Shown one piece after another: positions 1-5,052 of a stretch of DNA of 11,572 nt; the first letter of the stretch is position 1, and each line of letters begins with the position of its first letter. The position numbers were made by a program, and so were the translations under genes. The DNA lies in contig JAUXBW010000039.1 in assembly GCA_030619185.1 (NCBI GenBank), positions 1 to 11,572 of the forward strand, in the 5' to 3' direction. The stretch is from Methyloprofundus sp. (GTDB taxonomy: Bacteria > Pseudomonadota > Gammaproteobacteria > Methylococcales > Methylomonadaceae). The notes beneath the pieces were generated by a model. That model ran no database searches. It was not told where the DNA came from and worked only from the letters and a program-made list of their open reading frames with translations.

Positions 1-805
1 GTTCATGGTACTCAGTCAAGCGACGCTTAAAACTACGTGAGCAAACAATTTGCTGCTTATCGGGGGCTATGTCTTCCAGTGATAAACAGGCGATGCCATT
101 TAATTCCATGACTGTTCTGGCGATGACAATATTAAAATGTGCCTGCATGTTTTCTACAGGTTGTTTTGCCAAATCATAAGCCGTATGAATACCCATAAGA
201 TGTAGGCGCTGAGTTGTTTTCCTGCCTATACCCCAGATCTCATTGACCGGCACTAAACGCATTAGTTTTTCTTTGCGCACAGGGTCAGACAAGTTCAGAA
301 CACCGCCTGTTTTATGCCATTTTTTAGCCGCATAATTAGCCAGCTTCGCCAGGGTCTTGGTTGGCCCCATGCCTACACAAACGGGAATACCGGTCGCCTG
401 ATATACTGTTTTTTTTATCTGTTGCGCATAAGCGGTAGAATTATGCTGACAAAGGGTGCTTAAATCGAGAAAAGATTCATCTATAGAATACACTTCAATC
501 TGAGGGATATAAGGCTCTAAACATTGCATAACCCGTTCGGACATATCTGCATACAGCGCATAATTGGAAGAAAAAAGCTTGATTTTATGACGCTTAATCA
601 AGTGTTGAACCTGATAAACAGGAACGGCCATTTTAATACCTAGATCCTTAACTTCCTGACTACGAGCGACAATACAGCCATCATTATTACTTAGGACTGC
701 AACCGGTTTACCCCATAAATCAGGGCGAAACACCCGCTCACAACTAACATAGAAATTATTACAATCCACCAAAGCAATCAGGCTTTGGCTCAGCGAAGGG
801 CTCAT
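1..805 (-). CDS. umuC: UmuC, Y-family DNA polymerase V catalytic subunit (partial, C-terminus off window)
   Basis: This is the catalytic subunit of the translesion polymerase, which copies past DNA damage together with processed UmuD. About 268 residues are visible of the roughly 420 usual for the family; the frame is open to the left edge. Near the N-terminus it reads ALVDCNNFYVSCERVF, with the metal-binding Asp at residue 14. The second catalytic motif, YSIDESF, places Asp109 and Glu110. Further on are the family segments GMGPTKTLAKLAN and VNEIWGIGRKT, the latter in the helix-hairpin-helix region. The ATG overlaps the umuD stop codon (ATGA, 802-805), so the two are translationally coupled in one operon. 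The little-finger domain and beta-clamp motif lie outside the window. The family assignment is very sure. Whether it is umuC in a chromosomal or an element-borne (ImpB, MucB-like) operon cannot be told from this piece. Confidence 0.95.
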   Translation of the reverse strand, partial: MSPSLSQSLIALVDCNNFYVSCERVFRPDLWGKPVAVLSNNDGCIVARSQEVKDLGIKMAVPVYQVQHLIKRHKIKLFSSNYALYADMSERVMQCLEPYIPQIEVYSIDESFLDLSTLCQHNSTAYAQQIKKTVYQATGIPVCVGMGPTKTLAKLANYAAKKWHKTGGVLNLSDPVRKEKLMRLVPVNEIWGIGRKTTQRLHLMGIHTAYDLAKQPVENMQAHFNIVIARTVMELNGIACLSLEDIAPDKQQIVCSRSFKRRLTEYHE

Positions 806-1410
806 AGGGAATGAATCACATTAGTCACTACGCCCCAAATAACCAATTCTATATACTCCTGTACGATAATATCAGCATAAGCGGGGTTCTCTGCTCCCAG
901 AGTAATTTCCTTACCAATGTTTTTTAAGCGCTTAACGGTAAGTTCACCATTTAAAGCACAGATAACAATTTTACCCACAGTTGGCTCAAGAGAGCGATCG
1001 ACCACTAAAATATCATTAGGGTGAATACCTGCACCGAGCATAGACTCACCTTCTGCACGGACAAAAAAAGTGGCTGCTGGCTTTTGAATCAACAGCTCAT
1101 TCAAATCCAGAGTCTTTTCTATATAATCGTCTGCCGGAGAAGGAAATCCAGCCGACACCTTGCCATTAAATAACGGGATATATAATTTATTGGGCTGTTG
1201 CGCTGGCAATGCGAGCGTTGCACAATTGAGCGCATGACTATGTTGCTTTGTAGAGCTATGCTTGCGTAATTCAAGCATAGCCTTAAGTTCTGGCAACATG
1301 CTTTCAGGTATGCGGATAGCACGAGTGCTCTCGCCATAGACAGAAGAGCCTTTTTTTCGCCCCGCACCAGAACGGGCACCACCGCGTTGACTCTTAGCTT
1401 TATCGCTCAT
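802..1410 (-). CDS. umuD: UmuD-type S24 self-cleaving protein with long N-terminal extension (UmuDAb-like)
   Basis: This is the polymerase V accessory subunit, activated by RecA-stimulated self-cleavage. At 202 residues it is about 60 longer than E. coli UmuD (139). The C-terminal part matches UmuD well: a cleavage site Ala87-Gly88 in VSAGFPSPADDY, the catalytic Ser123 in GESM and Lys160 in LTVKRL. The extra N-terminus has a basic Gly-rich stretch (GGARSGAGRKKGS, about 10-22), then STRAIRIPESMLPELKAML (29-47), which resembles the strand-plus-helix of a ribbon-helix-helix DNA-binding domain; that reading is an inference. From memory, Acinetobacter UmuDAb is about 203 residues, with cleavage at Ala83, Ser119 and Lys160-equivalent Lys156, so the spacing is the same. 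That protein is an SOS repressor. The start is supported by a GGGGGAG stretch just upstream. It overlaps umuC by 4 bases. Confidence 0.93.
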   Translation of the reverse strand: MSDKAKSQRGGARSGAGRKKGSSVYGESTRAIRIPESMLPELKAMLELRKHSSTKQHSHALNCATLALPAQQPNKLYIPLFNGKVSAGFPSPADDYIEKTLDLNELLIQKPAATFFVRAEGESMLGAGIHPNDILVVDRSLEPTVGKIVICALNGELTVKRLKNIGKEITLGAENPAYADIIVQEYIELVIWGVVTNVIHSL

Positions 1411-1442
1411 CAGCTCCCCCCATGAATAACACCTAAAACACC

Positions 1443-1496
1443 CTGTATTTTACAGATTGCATACAGGCGATATAATAACCTTAGAAAAGTGTACAG
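1443..1496 (-). promoter_or_regulatory. Candidate SOS-type operator cluster upstream of umuD
   Basis: Four pentamer boxes lie 33 to 86 bases upstream of the umuD start. On the plus strand these are CTGTA at 1443-1447 and TACAG at 1451-1455, 1462-1466 and 1492-1496. The first two form a perfect dyad, CTGTA-TTT-TACAG. LexA boxes of gammaproteobacteria are built from the same half sites but with a 6-base gap (CTGTA-N6-TACAG), so none of these is a canonical LexA site. On the minus strand an AT-rich TTATTATAT between the boxes could serve as the -10 element, with TACTGT further upstream near the -35 position. A regulatory role is inferred from position, half-site identity and the SOS nature of the operon. 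Confidence 0.5.
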
Positions 1497-1579
1497 TATT
1501 CTTAACAAAACAAGCAAGTACTTCTTTTCAAGATCTATATTTTATACGGTCTTGGGTGCACTATTGTAGTAAGGCAACT

Positions 1580-1723
1580 CGCAACAAATAATCCACCCAA
1601 CTTGCTGGTTTTTTTGTCCGCCTTCTGCTTTGTAGAAATAGTTACGTAGCCTGCTATGCGCTTCTTGCTACGCATTGAAGGCAAACAAAAATCTTGCGCA
1701 ATATGGGGCGTTTAGTTATTGCG
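1580..1723 (+). repeat. Repeat A, copy 1: long imperfect palindrome
   Basis: The core 1611-1699 aligns without gaps to 9563-9651, about 68 of 89 positions identical by my count. Shared blocks include TTTTTGTCCG, GTTACGTAGC and GCTATGCG. The sequence is a nested inverted repeat. An outer pair, 1580-1599 with 1704-1723, matches at roughly 15 of 20 positions. A middle pair is TTTTTGTCCGCCTTC (1611-1625) with GAAGGCAAACAAAAA (about 1677-1691). An inner pair is GTAG with CTAC, around the conserved GTAGC...GCTAT centre. There is no coding frame of note. It could form a cruciform in DNA or a long stem-loop in RNA. Confidence 0.75.
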
Positions 1724-1872
1724 CGTTACCTAGGCTGTTTTTAATGCTGAATTCATGCAAACGGGCTTCGTTAGCGTTCAATGCTTCTCTTGGTTCATCA
1801 CTCCGTTGAGGGACGTTTTAGGTCGGGTGATGTAAGGCGTTAGCTGTACAACAAAATGCTTGTAAATAGATA

Positions 1873-1892
1873 AGTGATAGTATAGTATCACT
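1873..1892. promoter_or_regulatory. Operator dyad of the toxin-antitoxin operon
   Basis: AGTGATA (1873-1879) and TATCACT (1886-1892) form a perfect 7-base inverted repeat around GTATAG. The dyad ends two bases before the antitoxin ATG and covers the likely -10 hexamer TAGTAT at 1883-1888, which sits 17 bases from a TTGTAA -35 at 1860-1865. Antitoxins of the Phd/YefM family repress their own operon by binding such palindromes, so autoregulation at this site is expected. No Shine-Dalgarno sequence fits between the dyad and the ATG. Confidence 0.7.
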
Positions 1893-1894
1893 CT

Positions 1895-2152
1895 ATGAAA
1901 ATTGAATTAGTTACTACATTAAAACGCCAGGCTACAAAAATATTAGCTGAATTACATAACTCAAAAGAGCCTGTGCTTATCACCGAACATGGTCAACCAT
2001 CGGCATACCTGATTGATGTTCATGATTATGAAATGATGAAAAATCGGATGGAAATCTTGGATGGAATAGCGAAGGGTGAAACGGCGATTTTAGAAAATCG
2101 TATATATACTCAAGCGGAAGCAAAAGAAAAAATGAGTAAATGGCTCAAGTAA
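1895..2152 (+). CDS. Type II antitoxin, Phd/YefM family
   Basis: This 85-residue protein would neutralise the adjacent toxin and repress the shared promoter. The N-terminal half has the Phd/YefM layout: LVTTLKRQATKILAELH is followed by EPVLITEHGQPSAYLIDVHDYE (about 26-46), corresponding to the family pattern of a strand ending in a 'G.P.A.L..' turn. This is the DNA-binding part. The C-terminal half, rich in charged residues (about 50-85), is the usual disordered toxin-binding segment. The ATG is the only good start; it lies right behind the operator dyad and has no visible ribosome binding site, so a leaderless or weakly initiated message is possible. The last 13 bases overlap the toxin gene, which implies translational coupling. 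The family is well supported; the exact subfamily is not. Confidence 0.9.
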   Translation: MKIELVTTLKRQATKILAELHNSKEPVLITEHGQPSAYLIDVHDYEMMKNRMEILDGIAKGETAILENRIYTQAEAKEKMSKWLK

Positions 2153-2451
2153 TATGGACTGAACCAGCCTTATCAGACCTTGATGCGATAGCAGAATATA
2201 TAGCTCTTGATAAACCAAGTGCGGCTGTTAATCTAGTTCAAAAAGTTTTTTCAAGTGCAGATCGGCTTGAACAGTTTCCAGAGTCTGGGCGTAAACCTCC
2301 AGAACTTGAAAAATCGAGATATTTAGAAATTATCGTAAATCCATGTCGTATTTTTTATCGTGTTGAAGGTAATGAAGTATTTATCCTTTATGTTATGCGA
2401 AGTGAAAGAAAATTACGTAAATATTTGCTTAATGCAAGAAAAGACAGCTAA
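2140..2451 (+). CDS. Type II toxin, ParE/RelE superfamily
   Basis: This 103-residue protein has the ParE-like fold pattern: WTEPALSDLDAIAEYIA (about 6-22), then LEQFPESGRKPPE (about 44-56), RYLEIIVNPCRIFYRVEGNEVFILYVMRSER (about 60-90). The 'FP..GR..PE' turn and the 'RIFYRV' strand are the hallmarks. ParE members poison DNA gyrase while RelE members cleave ribosome-bound mRNA; the sequence resembles ParE more than RelE, but the target cannot be settled by eye. The gene overlaps the antitoxin by 13 bases in another frame and has no strong ribosome binding site of its own, which fits coupled translation and lower toxin output. The pair sits in a repeat-rich, gene-poor gap next to core genes, a common setting for horizontally moving toxin-antitoxin modules. 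Confidence 0.92.
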   Translation: MAQVIWTEPALSDLDAIAEYIALDKPSAAVNLVQKVFSSADRLEQFPESGRKPPELEKSRYLEIIVNPCRIFYRVEGNEVFILYVMRSERKLRKYLLNARKDS

Positions 2452-2563
2452 CCGTTATAAAAAATTTATTTGTAGTTATGCATGCTTTCAATGTTTCTTC
2501 GTAGACCCAATCAGGTGATCCAGCTTTTTGCCACGATTCAATGACTTTAGATTTAAAATTCAT
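2429..2563 (-). CDS. Possible 44-residue small protein, antisense to the toxin end
   Basis: An ATG at 2561-2563 opens a 44-codon frame to a TAA at 2429-2431. The first 35 residues look protein-like (starts MNFKSKVIESWQKAGSPDWV, then YEETLKAC), with charged helices and two Trp residues, rather than random AT-rich translation. The last nine or so residues run antisense into the toxin gene, which suggests that the original 3' end was lost when the toxin-antitoxin segment arrived. There is only a weak AACAAGAA upstream as a ribosome binding site. I do not recognise the family. It may be a real small gene, a truncated remnant or chance. Confidence 0.3.
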   Translation of the reverse strand: MNFKSKVIESWQKAGSPDWVYEETLKACITTNKFFITVSCLFLH

Positions 2564-2605
2564 ATTCTTGTTATATTAATGTAGGATGAATTTAGTCACT
2601 ACCGC

Positions 2606-2635
2606 AGAGGAACCGCACGTATTTATGGTTCCTCT
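2606..2635. terminator. Hairpin between the toxin and leuB, possible bidirectional terminator
   Basis: AGAGGAACC (2606-2614) pairs perfectly with GGTTCCTCT (2627-2635) across a 12-base loop. It lies 15 bases past the leuB stop on the minus strand and 154 bases past the toxin stop on the plus strand. Neither side has a proper T-run, so intrinsic termination is uncertain; the 9-bp stem and its position between converging genes are the only evidence. Confidence 0.4.
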
Positions 2636-2650
2636 TACAATTTGAGCCTC

Positions 2651-3757
2651 TTATACTTTAGGCATATTAGATAATTTTTCGACTACCTTATCACCAAACT
2701 CAACAGTGCTGATCATATTAACACCAGACCCTGGCTTGGAGAGATCGGCGGTGGAAAATCCATCGGCAAATACACCCTGCATGGCAGCCCAGACATTTTT
2801 CGCTTCATCTTGCATATCAAAGCTGTTTTCCAGCATCATGGCGACCGAACCTATCATGGAGTAAGGGTTAGCTATATTCTTGCCTGCGATATCAGGTGCT
2901 GAGCCGTGAGATGGCTCATAATAAGCTTTTTCATCACCTAGACAGGCTGATGGCATCAAGCCTAAAGAACCCAGAATACCACCACCCTGATCACTTAAAA
3001 TATCACCAAACATATTTTCCATAACCATCACATCAAACTGCGTTGGTTTTAAGCAGAGTAAAGTCGCAGCCGCATCCACCAGAATATTGATCACTTCTAT
3101 TTCAGGATATTCCTGCGCCACTTCTTCCATGATTTCATTCCATAATACGCTGGATTTCAGCACATTACTTTTATGAATATTATGCAGTACTTTTTTTCTG
3201 TGACTGGCTAATTTAAATGCCTGATGCATAATCTGGCGAATCTGTGCTTCCGTGTATTCCAGCGTTTCCTTTACATAACGCTGGCCGTTCTCATCAACGC
3301 CCATTTCCTTTTCACCAAAATATAGGCCACCGACCAGCTCGCGGACAATAATGATATCGATGCCTTCACCGATAATTTCGGGCTTTAATGGTGAAAAATG
3401 TGCTAATTCTTTAGGTAAAGAAACAGGGCGAAAATTTGCATAAGTATTGTAACGACGACGCATAGGTAATAATGCACCACGCTCTGGTTGTTTATCAATA
3501 GGAATACCTTTGGATTCCTCATGGCTCAGGCCAATAGGGCCTTTAAGAATCGCATCGGCACTATCACAGATATCTTTAGTTTCTTGCGGAAAAGCATCAC
3601 CGGTTGCAAAATAAGCACAAGCACCAAATAACGCGGGCATGAGTTCAAAACTGACATCATTTCGCTGTTCAATCAGCTTTAAAACTTTAACGGCTTCCGC
3701 CGTGATTTCCGGACCAATGCCATCACCCGCTAAAACTGCGACTTTGTAATTCTTCAT
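2651..3757 (-). CDS. leuB: 3-isopropylmalate dehydrogenase
   Basis: The enzyme oxidises and decarboxylates 3-isopropylmalate with NAD in leucine synthesis, in the cytosol. Its 368 residues fit the family (E. coli 363). Visible motifs are LAGDGIGPEI (9-18), the substrate loop PERGALLPMRRRY (91-103) with Arg100, Arg110 and Arg139 for the carboxylates, VRELVGGLYFG (138-148) with the catalytic Tyr146, catalytic Lys196, Asp228, the metal-binding FGDILSDQGGG (Asp252, Asp256) and the NAD site HGSAPDIAGKNIANP (284-298). Oddities: the residue before the catalytic Lys is His (IHKSNVL) where most LeuB proteins have Asp (DKANVL); isocitrate and homoisocitrate dehydrogenases have His there. LeuB's usual neighbours leuC and leuD are absent. 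An AAAGGT five bases upstream supports the start. LeuB is the best call; a paralogue with a shifted substrate is the alternative. Confidence 0.87.
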   Translation of the reverse strand: MKNYKVAVLAGDGIGPEITAEAVKVLKLIEQRNDVSFELMPALFGACAYFATGDAFPQETKDICDSADAILKGPIGLSHEESKGIPIDKQPERGALLPMRRRYNTYANFRPVSLPKELAHFSPLKPEIIGEGIDIIIVRELVGGLYFGEKEMGVDENGQRYVKETLEYTEAQIRQIMHQAFKLASHRKKVLHNIHKSNVLKSSVLWNEIMEEVAQEYPEIEVINILVDAAATLLCLKPTQFDVMVMENMFGDILSDQGGGILGSLGLMPSACLGDEKAYYEPSHGSAPDIAGKNIANPYSMIGSVAMMLENSFDMQDEAKNVWAAMQGVFADGFSTADLSKPGSGVNMISTVEFGDKVVEKLSNMPKV

Positions 3758-3882
3758 TATTTACCTTTAAAAAAATTTGCTTAGAAACCTATAGATCAGA
3801 TATGCAGACCTAGCTTATAAGCAACTATTTTACATTATTTATAGTGCTAATAACTTATTAATCATGCAGCACTGAATAATAC

Positions 3883-3985
3883 TAACCGTTCAGTCCCCCT
3901 CCTTTGCAAGGAAGGGTTAGCGGAGGTTTTATTAGATAATCCCCCTCAATTCCCCTTTCTCAAGGGGGGGGGGAGTGAACGGTTA
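3883..3985 (-). mobile_element. Repeat B, copy 1: MITE-like element with terminal inverted repeats
   Basis: The 103-bp element starts with TAACCGTTCA (3883-3892) and ends with the exact complement TGAACGGTTA (3976-3985). Inside are two C/G-run hairpins: one around CCTCCTTTGCAAGGAAGG and one around CCCCTTTCTCAAGGGG, the latter extended by a run of ten G at 3964-3973. A second copy in opposite orientation is at 9379-9479. It encodes nothing and is too short for a transposase. It fills the argB-leuB gap and begins 18 bases past the argB stop, where its hairpins could also stop transcription. A clear target duplication is not visible here. Confidence 0.75.
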
Positions 3986-4003
3986 CGAATGCTGTACTTA
4001 GGG

Positions 4004-4900
<897 letters not shown>

Positions 4901-4948
4901 CTAGTTATTGCAAAAGTTAAGGGCAAATCAAACCAATAAACAGGAGTA

Positions 4949-4989
4949 AAAAAGCTTTAGCTTTTTCTAGTTACAGCAATAACTAAAGC
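4949..4989 (-). promoter_or_regulatory. Two overlapping hairpins in the algC-argB gap
   Basis: Read on the minus strand, downstream of algC, AAAAAGC-TAAA-GCTTTTT (4949-4966) forms a short hairpin ending in a T-run, a weak intrinsic terminator shape. Just before it, CTAGTTA-type arms form TAGTTA-TTGCTG-TAACTA (4968-4985), and GCTTTAG (4983-4989 complement) can instead pair with CTAAAGC (4954-4960 complement), which would break the terminator stem. The stems are short and AT-rich. This could be a simple weak terminator for algC or an attenuator before argB; the second idea is speculative. Confidence 0.35.
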
Positions 4990-5052
4990 GTTTACACCCT
5001 ATTTTCTATAGGTTTAAGTTGTTTGTAATGAATGTTTATTTCGTGCAGGGGC

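Larger units (their letters stand above)
1411..1894. other. 484-bp intergenic region between umuD and the toxin-antitoxin operon
   Basis: Apart from the umuD operator cluster, repeat A copy 1 and the antitoxin operator, this region holds no ORF with coding character. The stretch 1724-1860 contains a weak dyad, CATCAC (1796-1801) with GTGATG (1827-1832), and two CGTTAGC direct copies about 70 bases apart (near 1768 and 1838). I recognise no RNA gene in it. A TTGTAA at 1860-1865 could be the -35 of the antitoxin promoter. Confidence 0.6.

Noticed and set aside
1443..1455. Canonical LexA box
   Set aside because: The dyad has a 3-base gap in place of the 6 needed for CTGTA-N6-TACAG, so it was listed only as a candidate operator.
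1595..1845. A complete attC site using ACCCAAC (1595-1601) and GTTAGCT (1839-1845)
   Set aside because: The spacing of about 250 bases is too long for attC, the two cores are not complementary and inner arms do not match.
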